Positions 30,303-38,948 of a stretch of 41,438 bases of DNA are shown in pieces; within the stretch, counting starts at the first letter, position 1, and every line of letters begins with the position of its first letter. Below the pieces are notes generated by a model. The model saw nothing but the letters and a program-made list of their open reading frames with translations. It was not told where the DNA came from and searched no databases. Both the position numbers and the translations under genes were made by a program. The stretch comes from an uncultured Collinsella sp. (GTDB lineage: Bacteria > Actinomycetota > Coriobacteriia > Coriobacteriales > Coriobacteriaceae), in NCBI GenBank assembly GCA_900549135.1, contig URNI01000004.1:1-41438 (forward strand), given 5' to 3'.

Positions 30303-31913
30303 ATGAACAACGACCTTTTCAAGGCGGGCGTTTCCCGTCGCGGTTTTCTGACCGGCTCCGCTGCCCTGTGCGTCATGGCGGGCCTCGGGCTCACCGGCTG
30401 CGGCGGTTCGGGCGCCGAGAGCGGTAGCGCCGCTGCCTCCGGCCAGGATGTGGAGTATCGCGACGAGCTGCAGATCGCGTTACCGGCGAGCCCGGACGGG
30501 CTCGATCCGCACACCACGTCGTCGCTTGTGACCATGGACGTCATCTGCAACGTTGTCGAGCCGCTCTTTGGCCTCGATAGCGACTACGAGCCCCGGCCCG
30601 TGCTGGCCAAGGGCTATGAGGTCTCCGACGACGGCCTGACCTACACCATCAAGCTGCGCGAGGACGTTACCTTCCACAACGGCAAGGAGTTTGGCTCCGA
30701 GGACGTCGTGGCTTCGATGAACCGCTGGCTCACCGTCAACGATCGCGCCGCGAGCCTGCTGCCCGGCGCCACCTTCGCCGCCTCGGGCGACCACGAGGTC
30801 ACCTGCACGCTGACCGAGCCCGCCATCGACTTTCTGATCATCCTGGGCAACCACTCCCAGTATCCGGGCATCTTCCCCTCCGAGGTCATCGAGGCCGCGG
30901 GCGATACCGGCGTGACCGAGTACGTGGGTACCGGTGCTTACAAGTTTGTGGAGTGGAAGCAGGACCAGTACGTCCATCTCACCCGCTACGAAGACTATGT
31001 CGCCGCTCACGGCAAGGCTTCGGGCTACACCGGCAAGGTCTCCGCGCCCACCAAGGACATCTACTATCAGTTCGTGACCGAGGCCTCCACGCGCGTGAGC
31101 GGGTTTGAGACCGGCGAGTACGATATCGCTGGCGAGATCCCCACCGAGAACTACCACGACTTCGACGGCAACGACGACGTCAAGCTCTACACCCATAATG
31201 CCGGCGTTCTGACCGCCTTCCTCAACATGAACGAGGGCGTCTTCGCCGACGAGGAGATCCGCAAGTGCGCTCTCATGGCTATCGACTGCGAGGCGGCCGC
31301 TCTTGCCGCCTATGGCGAGAAGGAGCTCTTCAACATCGATCCCAACCTTGGCAACCCCGAGAACACTCAGTGGGCGACCGACGCGGGCAAGAAGTACTTT
31401 AACCAGGCCGACGCCAAGGCCGCCAAGAAGGCTCTGGCCAAGACCTCCTATGCCGGTGAGACGGTCAAGCTGCTGACCACCCCCGACTACAAGGATATGT
31501 ACAACGCCACCGTCGCGCTGCAGGAGCAGCTCGAGAAGGCCGGCTTCACCGCCGAGGTCGACAGCTACGAGTTCGCGACCTTCATGGACATCCGCTCCGG
31601 CAAGCCCGAGCAGTGGGACCTCTTTGTGGCCTCCACCAACTACAAGCCCATCCCGGCCCAGTCCCTCTCGGTCTCCAAGGCCTTCTATGACCTGTCCGAC
31701 GAGAAGGCGCTCAAGCTCGTGGCCGAGACCCGCACCGCCAAGGACACCGACGCCGCGGCCAAGAAGTGGGCCGAGGCTCAGGAGCGCCTCTATGAGATCG
31801 CCGTCATCGAGCCGCTTTGCCACTACGCTTCCATCACGGGCACCCAGGCAGACGTCGAGGACGTCGAGGTGCTCGACGGCGCCATCATCTGGAACGCCAA
31901 GCGTCCGGAGTAA
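30303..31913 (+). CDS. ABC transporter substrate-binding lipoprotein, family 5 (peptide/nickel type)
   Basis: 536-residue extracytoplasmic binding protein. SRRGF at 11-15 and a hydrophobic run give a Tat-like signal, and LTGC (Cys33) a lipobox, followed by a Gly/Ser-rich linker. SPDGLDPHTTSS, LAKGYEVSDDGLTYTIKLREDVTFHNG and YVGTGAYKFVEW are typical of family 5. Ligands of the family include peptides, nickel chelates and other small molecules; sequence alone does not decide. Start ATG 30303 follows GAAAGGA. Its place between two double-cubane genes suggests delivery of their substrate or of a cofactor metal. Confidence 0.9.
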   Translation: MNNDLFKAGVSRRGFLTGSAALCVMAGLGLTGCGGSGAESGSAAASGQDVEYRDELQIALPASPDGLDPHTTSSLVTMDVICNVVEPLFGLDSDYEPRPVLAKGYEVSDDGLTYTIKLREDVTFHNGKEFGSEDVVASMNRWLTVNDRAASLLPGATFAASGDHEVTCTLTEPAIDFLIILGNHSQYPGIFPSEVIEAAGDTGVTEYVGTGAYKFVEWKQDQYVHLTRYEDYVAAHGKASGYTGKVSAPTKDIYYQFVTEASTRVSGFETGEYDIAGEIPTENYHDFDGNDDVKLYTHNAGVLTAFLNMNEGVFADEEIRKCALMAIDCEAAALAAYGEKELFNIDPNLGNPENTQWATDAGKKYFNQADAKAAKKALAKTSYAGETVKLLTTPDYKDMYNATVALQEQLEKAGFTAEVDSYEFATFMDIRSGKPEQWDLFVASTNYKPIPAQSLSVSKAFYDLSDEKALKLVAETRTAKDTDAAAKKWAEAQERLYEIAVIEPLCHYASITGTQADVEDVEVLDGAIIWNAKRPE

Positions 31914-32001
31914 TGCAATAGATGGCGTGGCGGCTTGAGGGATCTGGTCCCCTGTGGCCGCCACGTCCTGTCCACGTTCAGAGGGGAAATAGACGCCTCG
32001 C

Positions 32002-32955
32002 ATGTTGAAGTACACGCTCAAACGTATAGGCGCGATGGTTCCGGTGATGCTCATCATCTCGGTCGTCGTGTTTTTGATTATCTATCTCACGCCGGGCGAC
32101 CCGGCCTCCTCGATGCTCGGCATGGAGGCTACGGCCGACCAGATCGAGCGCGTCAACGATAGCCTGGGACTCAACGAGCCGCTGCCGCAGCGCTACGTTG
32201 AGTGGATGGGCGGCGTGCTTACCGGCGACCTGGGCGATTCGTATTTTATGCGCCAGCCCGTCACGCAGGCGATCGCCGAGCACTTTGGCCCTACGCTATC
32301 GCTCGCGCTTCTGGCGCAGCTCATCGCGCTGTTGATTGCACTGCCCTGCGGCGTCGTCGCTGCCCTCAAACATGGGTCGCGCACCGACGCGGTCTTGCGT
32401 GTCGTTGCTCTTTTGGGCGTGGCGATACCCGGCTTTTTGATGGCGCTCATGCTTATGTGGCTGTTTGCCGTCACGTTGCGTGTGTTCCCGGTGGCCGGCT
32501 ATGCTCCGCTATCGAAGGGCTGGTTCAGCCATTTACGCTATCTTGCGTTGCCGGCCATATCGCTTGGATGCGTGCAGGCGGCCCTGCTCATGCGCATGAC
32601 CCGTTCGAGCGTGATCGAGGCCATGCAGCTCGACTGCGTCAAGACGGCACGTGCCAAGGGCGTCTCCGAGGTTCGCGTGGTGCTGGCCCATGCCCTGCGC
32701 AACGCAGCGCTGCCGATTCTCACCTCGGTCGGCTATTCTTTTGGCGCCCTGATTACGGGCACCGTGGTGACTGAGGCCATTTTTAACATCCCCGGTTTGG
32801 GCCAGTTGGTCACGAGCTCTATCGAGCGTCGCGACTATCCGGTGATTCAGGGCGTGCTGTTGGTCATCGCCTTGTTGAATTCGGTGATCAATTTGGCCGT
32901 CGACCTTGCCTACGGCGCTTTTGACCCGCGCGCTCGCAAATGGGGCGATGCATGA
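32002..32955 (+). CDS. ABC transporter permease, DppB/OppB type
   Basis: 317 residues with about six membrane spans. First span with TPGDPAS, periplasmic loop IERVNDSLGLNEPLPQRY and GDLGDSY as in DppB; the coupling loop is DCVKTARAKGVSEVRVVLAHALRNAALPI, and EAIFNIPGLGQL follows. Start ATG 32002 has GAGGGGAAA upstream at somewhat long spacing. It is 88 bases after the binding protein and overlaps the next permease by four bases (ATGA). Confidence 0.93.
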   Translation: MLKYTLKRIGAMVPVMLIISVVVFLIIYLTPGDPASSMLGMEATADQIERVNDSLGLNEPLPQRYVEWMGGVLTGDLGDSYFMRQPVTQAIAEHFGPTLSLALLAQLIALLIALPCGVVAALKHGSRTDAVLRVVALLGVAIPGFLMALMLMWLFAVTLRVFPVAGYAPLSKGWFSHLRYLALPAISLGCVQAALLMRMTRSSVIEAMQLDCVKTARAKGVSEVRVVLAHALRNAALPILTSVGYSFGALITGTVVTEAIFNIPGLGQLVTSSIERRDYPVIQGVLLVIALLNSVINLAVDLAYGAFDPRARKWGDA

Positions 32956-33782
32956 TGGCAAACGTTAAGAAGGCTCTTGCCAACAAGGGGTTTGTGGTCG
33001 GCGGCTGCATATTCCTGGCGATTGCGCTGATCGCGCTCGTCGGTCCGCTGGTGTGGACGGTTAATCCCAATGCGCAGGAGATGGCGTTGCGACTTTCGGC
33101 ACCTTCGCCCGCGCATCCCTTTGGCTGCGATGACTTTGGCCGCGACCTGCTTGCCCGCGTCATCGCGGGCGCGCGCGTGTCGCTTGGCGTTGGCATTGCC
33201 GTCACGCTCGCGACGAGTGCGCTCGGCTTGGTGATTGGCGCCTATGCGTGCTACAACGAGAGGCTCGATCATATCCTCATGCGCATCTGCGACGGCCTTA
33301 TGTCCATTCCGGGCGTGCTTTTGGCTATCGCACTCATGGCCATGATGGGGGCGAGCGTGTGGAACGTCATCATCGCGCTCTCCATCGTCTATACGCCCAG
33401 TATGGCGCGAATCGTGCGCTCGCGTGCGATGGTGGTCAAGGAGGAGCCCTTTGTGGAGGCCCTGCGCGTGCAGGGCGCCTCGACCGCGCGCATCGTGTGG
33501 CTGCATATCGTGCCCAACGTTATGCCGCCCTTCCTGGTGCAGGCGACCTTCGTCTTTGCCGAGGCCGTGCTCTCGGAGGCCGCCCTTTCGTTTCTGGGCC
33601 TGGGTATCAAGGCACCCGACGCCAGCTGGGGAAACATCCTGCAGGCAGGCAAGAACGTGATGCGCAAAGCCTGGTGGATGATCTTCTTCCCGGCTATCGC
33701 CATCATCGCGAGCGTGCTTTCGCTGAACCTTGCCGGCGACGGCCTGCGCGACGCCCTCGACCCCAAGACCAAGGAGGACTAG
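32952..33782 (+). CDS. ABC transporter permease, DppC/OppC type
   Basis: 276 residues, second half of the membrane channel. N-terminal span followed by SAPSPAHPFGCDDFGRDLLARVIAGARVSL, the DppC hallmark; coupling loop PFVEALRVQGASTARIVWLHIVPN; SEAALSFLGLGIKAPDASWGN and NLAGDGLRDALDPK close the protein. Start ATG 32952 overlaps the upstream stop; ATG 32955 is one codon later and equally possible. Translationally coupled. Confidence 0.93.
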   Translation: MMANVKKALANKGFVVGGCIFLAIALIALVGPLVWTVNPNAQEMALRLSAPSPAHPFGCDDFGRDLLARVIAGARVSLGVGIAVTLATSALGLVIGAYACYNERLDHILMRICDGLMSIPGVLLAIALMAMMGASVWNVIIALSIVYTPSMARIVRSRAMVVKEEPFVEALRVQGASTARIVWLHIVPNVMPPFLVQATFVFAEAVLSEAALSFLGLGIKAPDASWGNILQAGKNVMRKAWWMIFFPAIAIIASVLSLNLAGDGLRDALDPKTKED

Positions 33783-33785
33783 CCC

Positions 33786-34781
33786 ATGGCTCAGCATCTT
33801 TTGGACGTGCGCGACCTCTGTATCTCCTTTGTGGGCCGCGATGGCAACGCGCTGGAAGCCGTCAACAAACTCAACCTACATATCGATGCCGGCGAGATCG
33901 TCGGTGTTGTCGGCGAGTCCGGCTGCGGTAAGTCGGTGTTTGCCCAGAGTGTCATGCGCCTATTGGAGCATGAACAGAAGATGGCCTATGAGGGCCAGAT
34001 TGTGTTTGATGGCGAAGATCTGCTGGCGCGCCCGCTCAAGCGCATGCGCGAGGTGCGCGGCTGCGATATTGCCATGATTTTCCAGGACCCTTTGAGCTCG
34101 CTTAACCCCGTCATGACGGTCGGGGCCCAGGTCGTCGAGGCCGTGCGGGCCCACCGTAAGGTGAGCCGACGCGAAGCCCGCAACGAGGCTCTATCGCTGT
34201 TGGAGCGTGTGGGAATTCGAGATGCCGCGGCTCGCTTCGACATGTATCCGGGCGATTTTAGCGGCGGTATGCGCCAGCGCGTGATGATTGCCATGGCGCT
34301 TGCCGGTCATCCGCGACTGCTGATTGCCGATGAGCCCACCACGGCACTCGACACGACGACTCAAAAACAGATTTTGGATCTCCTGCGCGAACTCAACAGT
34401 TCCGAGGGCATGGCGGTGCTTTTTATCAGCCATGATTTGGGTGTCGTCACGAGCATCTGCTCGCGCGTGCACGTCATGTATCTGGGCCAAATCGTAGAGG
34501 AGATCGACGCCTGCGGCCTTATGGAGCGCCCGAGCCACCCGTATGCCCAGGGGCTCATCGCGAGCATTCCGCCGCTCGAAGGCGAGCGAGTTGACACGCT
34601 GGCGGATATTCCGGGCACAGTGCCGCCGCTTACGGCAATACCCTGTGGATGCCGCTTTGCGCCTCGTTGCGCCCGGGCGGACGAGCGTTGCCGCGCGCAG
34701 GAGCCTCCGCTGGTTGCCGTGAATGCGTGCGACCGGTCTAAATGCTGGCTTGTCGAGAAAGGGGAGTGCCATGGCTGTTGA
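33786..34781 (+). CDS. ABC transporter ATPase, DppD/OppD type
   Basis: 331 residues. Walker A GESGCGKS (about 43-50), Q-loop IFQDPLSSLNPVMTV, signature FSGGMRQRV, Walker B LLIADEPTTALD and switch His in LFISHDLGV. The C-terminal peptide-transporter tail (oligo_HPY) is unusually Cys-rich: CGCRFAPRCARADERC then CDRSKCWLVEKGECHGC. Related ATPases carry an iron-sulfur cluster here. Start ATG 33786 lies three bases after the upstream stop; the end overlaps the next gene by 11 bases. Confidence 0.93.
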   Translation: MAQHLLDVRDLCISFVGRDGNALEAVNKLNLHIDAGEIVGVVGESGCGKSVFAQSVMRLLEHEQKMAYEGQIVFDGEDLLARPLKRMREVRGCDIAMIFQDPLSSLNPVMTVGAQVVEAVRAHRKVSRREARNEALSLLERVGIRDAAARFDMYPGDFSGGMRQRVMIAMALAGHPRLLIADEPTTALDTTTQKQILDLLRELNSSEGMAVLFISHDLGVVTSICSRVHVMYLGQIVEEIDACGLMERPSHPYAQGLIASIPPLEGERVDTLADIPGTVPPLTAIPCGCRFAPRCARADERCRAQEPPLVAVNACDRSKCWLVEKGECHGC

Positions 34782-35556
34782 TAGCGAAGCCCTGCTTAGG
34801 GTCTCACATCTGACTAAAACGTTTCCCATGCCGGGCTCAGGTTTTAAGCGTCAGGCCTTTACCGCCGTGGACGACCTGTCGTTTGAGATCGCGCCGGGCG
34901 AGGTCTATGGCCTGGTTGGCGAATCCGGATCGGGCAAGTCGACGACTGGACGCCTGATCTGTGGTCTCGAGCGTGCGGATTCCGGCTCGATTGTCTATCG
35001 CGGGCACGACCTCGCCACGATGTCGGAGCGCGAACGCAAGCCGTTTCGCCGCGAGATCCAGCTGGTATTCCAGGATAGCTCTACGGCTTTTGACCCGCGT
35101 AACCGTGTCGGCCGCATTTTGGAGGAGCCGCTGATTATCGCCGGCGTGCGCGATGCGGATGAGCGCCATGGGCGTGCGCTCTCGGCCCTGGCCTCGGTCG
35201 GTCTTCTGGCAGAGCATTATGACCGCTATCCGCATGACCTTTCGGGGGGACAGCGTCAGCGACTCAATCTGGCACGGGCACTTATTTGCGAGCCGCGCCT
35301 TGTGGTATGCGACGAGCCGGTCTCGGCGCTTGACGTGTCCGTTCAGGCCCAAGTGCTCAACTTGCTTCGCGACCTGCAGCGCACGACGGGCGTGGCGCTG
35401 CTGTTTATCACGCATGATATGCGTGTGGTTCGGCATATGTCCGACCGGATTGGCGTGCTCTACCGCGGTCGTCTTGTCGAGGAAGGCGAGGCCGAGGACG
35501 TGATCGCGCACCCGAGCGATCCGTATACGCAGGAGCTTATCGACGCCATTCCCTAG
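34771..35556 (+). CDS. ABC transporter ATPase, DppF/OppF type
   Basis: 261 residues, the second nucleotide-binding subunit. Walker A GESGSGKST (about 50-58), Q-loop VFQDSSTAFDPRNRV, signature LSGGQRQR, Walker B LVVCDEPVSALDVS, switch His FITHDMRV. It ends at SDPYTQELIDAIP and lacks the longer C-terminal extension of many DppF proteins. Start ATG 34771 with AAAGGGGAG upstream; earlier in-frame starts would run deep into the preceding gene. Last gene of the five-gene transporter set. Confidence 0.92.
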   Translation: MAVDSEALLRVSHLTKTFPMPGSGFKRQAFTAVDDLSFEIAPGEVYGLVGESGSGKSTTGRLICGLERADSGSIVYRGHDLATMSERERKPFRREIQLVFQDSSTAFDPRNRVGRILEEPLIIAGVRDADERHGRALSALASVGLLAEHYDRYPHDLSGGQRQRLNLARALICEPRLVVCDEPVSALDVSVQAQVLNLLRDLQRTTGVALLFITHDMRVVRHMSDRIGVLYRGRLVEEGEAEDVIAHPSDPYTQELIDAIP

Positions 35557-35569
35557 AGGATGCTTCTTT

Positions 35570-35598
35570 TTGGGTATGGTGTGGGTTTGTTGTTTAAT
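35570..35598 (+). promoter_or_regulatory. Candidate promoter of the second double-cubane gene
   Basis: TTGGGT (35570-35575), 17 bases, TTTAAT (35593-35598), in the short gap after the transporter. It would allow separate expression of the downstream genes. Confidence 0.3.
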
Positions 35599-35632
35599 TG
35601 TCGGTATATCGGTACAAGAGAGGGGAACTACT

Positions 35633-36796
35633 ATGGCCGATATCGAGGAACAGCCGTTGCCGCGCACGTTTGAGGAGTTCAACGAGCAACGCAAGGCGGC
35701 GTTTATTCGCGTCAAGGATTATAAGCAGGCGGGTAATCGCCTGGTCGGCTTTTTGTGCAGCTATACGCCGCTCGAGATCATCGATGCCGCGGGCGCTGCA
35801 AGTGTGGCCTTGTGCGGCACATCCGACGAGGTGATTCCCGAGGCCGAGAAGGTGCTGCCGGCAAACCTGTGCCCGCTCATCAAGTCGACGTACGGTTTTG
35901 CCTATTCGCAAAAGTGCCCGTTTACATACTTTAGCGACATGATCATCGGCGAGACCACCTGCGACGGCAAGAAGAAGATGTACGAGCTACTCAACGAGCT
36001 CAAGCGCACGCACATTCTGCATCTTCCGCAGGGCCGCGACCGCGCCTACGAGCGCGAGGGCTGGTACGAGGAGTGCCGCCTGCTCAAGGAGGAGCTCGAG
36101 AACTTCTACGGTATTACGATCACTGATGACGACCTGCGCGCTGCCGTCCGTCGTCGCAACCGTCTGCGTGCGGCGCAGCTCGAGATGTTTGCGCTTCAGG
36201 CCAACCAGCCTGCGGCCATGAGCGGCGTCGACCTGATGAGCACCATGTTTGCCGGTACGTTTAGCTTTGATATCGAGGCCTATACGCAGCAGCTGGAGCA
36301 AAAGGTCGCCAAGCTGCGCGAGGCCTACGACGCGGGCGAGCGCCCGGTCGCGGCGGATGCCAAGCGCATTCTGATTACCGGCTGCCCGGTGGGTGGCGTG
36401 ATCAATAAGATCGGTCGCACCATCGAGTCCAACGGCGGTGTGGTCGTGTGCATGGACGACTGCTCGGGCGAGCGCACGGCGGCCATGATGATCGATCCGG
36501 AGGCTCCCGACATCCTGCGCGCCATCGCCGACCGCTACCTGGACATTAACTGCTCGGTCATGACGCCCAACGACGGTCGTATGGAAAACACGCTGGCCAT
36601 GTGCGAGAAGTATCATGTCGATGGCGTAGTGGAGAGCGTGCTCCAGGCGTGCCACACCTTCAACGTTGAGAGTGCGCGCATGCAGGAGGCCGTCGAGGGC
36701 GCGGATATTCCGTACATGAAGATCGAGACCGACTACAGCAACGGCGACATGGGCCAGATCGAGACCCGCATCGCCGCCTTCATCGAAACCCTCTAG
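35633..36796 (+). CDS. Double-cubane-type 2-hydroxyacyl-CoA dehydratase family protein, copy 2
   Basis: 387-residue paralogue of the gene at 28836. Shared cysteines are 42, 61, 80, 95, 110, 277, 307 and 340 (in FLCSYTP, ALCGT, NLCPLIKS, QKCPF, TTCDGKKK, DDCSGER, INCSVMTPND and QACHTF). It has extra Cys251 and Cys273 (ITGCPVGG, VVCMDD) where copy 1 has TGTPMAV and VVVGEE, and lacks about 40 N-terminal residues of copy 1. Start ATG 35633 has AGAGGGGAA, almost the same site as copy 1. The dedicated activator ATPase follows 155 bases later. Its substrate is not known. Confidence 0.85.
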   Translation: MADIEEQPLPRTFEEFNEQRKAAFIRVKDYKQAGNRLVGFLCSYTPLEIIDAAGAASVALCGTSDEVIPEAEKVLPANLCPLIKSTYGFAYSQKCPFTYFSDMIIGETTCDGKKKMYELLNELKRTHILHLPQGRDRAYEREGWYEECRLLKEELENFYGITITDDDLRAAVRRRNRLRAAQLEMFALQANQPAAMSGVDLMSTMFAGTFSFDIEAYTQQLEQKVAKLREAYDAGERPVAADAKRILITGCPVGGVINKIGRTIESNGGVVVCMDDCSGERTAAMMIDPEAPDILRAIADRYLDINCSVMTPNDGRMENTLAMCEKYHVDGVVESVLQACHTFNVESARMQEAVEGADIPYMKIETDYSNGDMGQIETRIAAFIETL

Positions 36797-36899
36797 CTTC
36801 CTCAGGCACCGGATCTTGCTCCTCAAACCGTCGCTTGCGTACCCAAAGTACGCTGCGCTCCTCTTTCGGGGCAATCTCCGGCACCTGAGAAACCTAGAG
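36791..36899. repeat. Nested-hairpin intergenic repeat, copy 4
   Basis: CTCTAG (36791-36796, including the stop codon of the upstream gene) pairs with CTAGAG (36894-36899). Inside, 36801-36813 pairs with 36877-36889 with two mismatches; GATCTTGCTCC pairs imperfectly with GGGGCAATCTC; the inner hairpin is GCGTAC, loop CCAAA, GTACGC. CCGTCG precedes and CTCCTCTTTC follows it, as in the other copies. TTGCTC is on the left and GCAATCT on the right, opposite to copies 1 and 2. Confidence 0.65.
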
Positions 36900-36951
36900 C
36901 TAAGGCGCCTGAACGCGCCGCTGTCTTTGATGTTTAGATTGGGAGAGAGCC

Positions 36952-37716
36952 ATGATAGGGATCGGGATCGATATCGGGTCTACGGCGGCTAAGGCCGCTG
37001 TGGTCGATAGGGAGGGTTCGGTGGCATGGACGTGCGTGCAGCCAACCGGGTTCTCCTCGGTCGATGCGGCCGAGCGTCTGCGCGGCGAGCTTGCCGCGGC
37101 TGGCTATGACGTGGCTGCCGACGACGTGCGCGTGATCGCGACCGGCTACGGTCGTGTCGCCGTGCCCTATGCGCACAAGGTCGTGACCGAGATTACCTGC
37201 CACGGTACCGGTGCCGTGCGTCTGTTTGGCGACCACGGCACCGTGATTGACGTGGGCGGTCAGGACACCAAGGTCATCCAACTTAAGGGTGGCCGCGTGG
37301 CCAAGTTTGCCATGAACGACAAGTGCGCCGCCGGCACGGGGCGCTTTTTGGAGATCATGGCCGACCGCCTAGGTATTTCCCAGCAGCAGATGGCCGACCT
37401 GGCACGTTCCGGCGAGCCGACTAAGATCAGCAGCATGTGCACGGTGTTTGCCGAAAGCGAGGTTATCAGCCTGATCGGTCGCGGTGAGCCGCGCGAGAAC
37501 ATTGCGCGTGGCGTGATCGACAGCGTGGTCTCGCGCGTGGCGACTATGGCCGGGCAGGCCGCGGGCACCCCGTACTACCTGACCGGTGGCCTGTGCGAGA
37601 ACGCCTTCGTGGTGGAGCGATTGGGCGAGCTACTGGGGTCGCCGGTGACCACCTCGCCCCAGGCTCGCTTTGCCGGAGCGATCGGCGCGGCGATTCGCGC
37701 CACCGCCTTGGCCTAG
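36952..37716 (+). CDS. Activator ATPase of 2-hydroxyacyl-CoA dehydratase/double-cubane proteins (HgdC/BadF type)
   Basis: 254-residue ASKHA ATPase that uses ATP hydrolysis to push an electron to very low potential and into a partner protein. IGIDIGSTAAKAAV (phosphate 1), VIDVGGQDTKVIQ (phosphate 2) and YLTGGLCENA are nucleotide motifs. Cys125 (NDKCAAGTGRFLE) and Cys163 (SSMCTVFAESEV) are the two ligands expected to share one 4Fe-4S cluster across a homodimer. Start ATG 36952 follows GGGAGAGAG. It probably serves both double-cubane proteins, as no second activator is in the window. Confidence 0.93.
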   Translation: MIGIGIDIGSTAAKAAVVDREGSVAWTCVQPTGFSSVDAAERLRGELAAAGYDVAADDVRVIATGYGRVAVPYAHKVVTEITCHGTGAVRLFGDHGTVIDVGGQDTKVIQLKGGRVAKFAMNDKCAAGTGRFLEIMADRLGISQQQMADLARSGEPTKISSMCTVFAESEVISLIGRGEPRENIARGVIDSVVSRVATMAGQAAGTPYYLTGGLCENAFVVERLGELLGSPVTTSPQARFAGAIGAAIRATALA

Positions 37717-37730
37717 GGGTGTACCGCGAC

Positions 37731-38948
37731 ATGCGCATCCTCAATATCTCGGCACAAAAACCAGATAGCACCGGCAGCGGCACCTACCTTGCCGCGCTCG
37801 TGCGCGAGCAGATCGAGACGGGGCATCGCGCCGCCGTGCTTTGCGGCGCGGCACCGGGTGATACCCAAGGCGAGCTGGACCGGCGTGCTGCCGTGTTTGC
37901 CGTACCGTTCGAGTCGCCCGAGCTGCCGTTTCCCATCTGCGGTATGTCCGATGTCATGCCCTATCCCTCTACACGCTATCGTGACCTGACGCCTTCGATG
38001 CTCAAGGCATTTGAGCGGGCATTTGCTGCTGCAATCAATCGTGCGGTGGCTGAGTTTCGGCCCGATCTGGTGCTCTGCCATCACCTGTATCTGGTGACCG
38101 CATTGGCGCGCGAGTGCGTCCGGGGCGTGCCGGTTGTTGCCGTGTGCCATTCGACCGATCTACGCCAGCTGCGTTCGCATGCGCTCGAGCGCGATCGCAT
38201 CGTACGTGCGGTTCGTCGGCTCGATGCCGTCTTTGCGCTCCATGCTGAGCAGGCTGAGAAGATTGGCCTGGTGTGCGGCGTCGATGCCGATCGCATCCAC
38301 GTGATTGGGACGGGCTACGACCATCGCGTCTTCTGCCGCGACGCAAGCGTGGCGAGGCGGCCGGGATCGCTTGTGTACGTGGGTAAGATTTGCTTTAAAA
38401 AGGGCGTCGAGTCGCTGGTTCGAGCCATGTCATTGCCGATTGACGATGACGTCCGCCCATCTGGCTTGGTACTTGTGGGCGGCCGCGGGGACGATGCCGA
38501 GTACGCGCGTATCGAGCGCTTGGCCGCGGCCTCGGATGTGCCGGTGACGCTGGCGGGCCGCCTGGATAGCGATGGGCTCGTGCGTGCCTACCGCAGTTCC
38601 GACGTCTTTGTGCTGCCTTCGTTTTACGAGGGTCTGCCGCTCGTGACGATCGAGGCCCTCGCGTGCGGCTGCAAAGTTGTGGCGACCGATTTGCCCGGCG
38701 TTCGTCCCTGGATGGAGGCGATGCTTCCCGGTGCTCCCGTGACGTGGGTGGCGCCGCCGCGTATGACGGATGTCGACACGCCCGAGGCGGCCGACCTTCC
38801 GTTGTTTGAGCGCGCACTGGCAGATGCTATCGCGCAGGCGCTTGCGGCTCCGCCTTCGACGTTCGAGCCGTCGGCGGTCTCTTGGGAAGCGTGCCTGGGG
38901 CGTATACTTAAAGTCGTTAATTTGTTGGAAGGGGGTTCGTATGGCTGA
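37731..38948 (+). CDS. GT4-type glycosyltransferase, overlapping selD
   Basis: 405 residues, two Rossmann domains (GT-B). The N-terminal domain begins MRILNISAQKPDSTGSGTYLAALV with a Gly-rich acceptor loop and contains DLVLCHHLYLV and VCHSTDL. The donor domain has LVYVGKICFKKGVESLV and DVFVLPSFYEGLPLVTIEALACGCKVVATD (split here as Asp291 onward), with the GT4 E-x7-E pattern. ATG 37731 has AGGGGTG upstream, 14 bases after the activator stop; a GTG at 37719 is possible. Its last eight bases overlap the start of selD, so the two are translationally coupled. Sugar donor and acceptor are unknown. Confidence 0.85.
   Translation: MRILNISAQKPDSTGSGTYLAALVREQIETGHRAAVLCGAAPGDTQGELDRRAAVFAVPFESPELPFPICGMSDVMPYPSTRYRDLTPSMLKAFERAFAAAINRAVAEFRPDLVLCHHLYLVTALARECVRGVPVVAVCHSTDLRQLRSHALERDRIVRAVRRLDAVFALHAEQAEKIGLVCGVDADRIHVIGTGYDHRVFCRDASVARRPGSLVYVGKICFKKGVESLVRAMSLPIDDDVRPSGLVLVGGRGDDAEYARIERLAAASDVPVTLAGRLDSDGLVRAYRSSDVFVLPSFYEGLPLVTIEALACGCKVVATDLPGVRPWMEAMLPGAPVTWVAPPRMTDVDTPEAADLPLFERALADAIAQALAAPPSTFEPSAVSWEACLGRILKVVNLLEGGSYG

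Noticed and set aside
30480..32057. 525-codon minus-strand open frame opposite the binding protein
   Set aside because: It is composed mainly of Val, Leu, Gly and Asp repeats mirrored from GC-rich codons; the plus strand has signal peptide, lipobox and family motifs.
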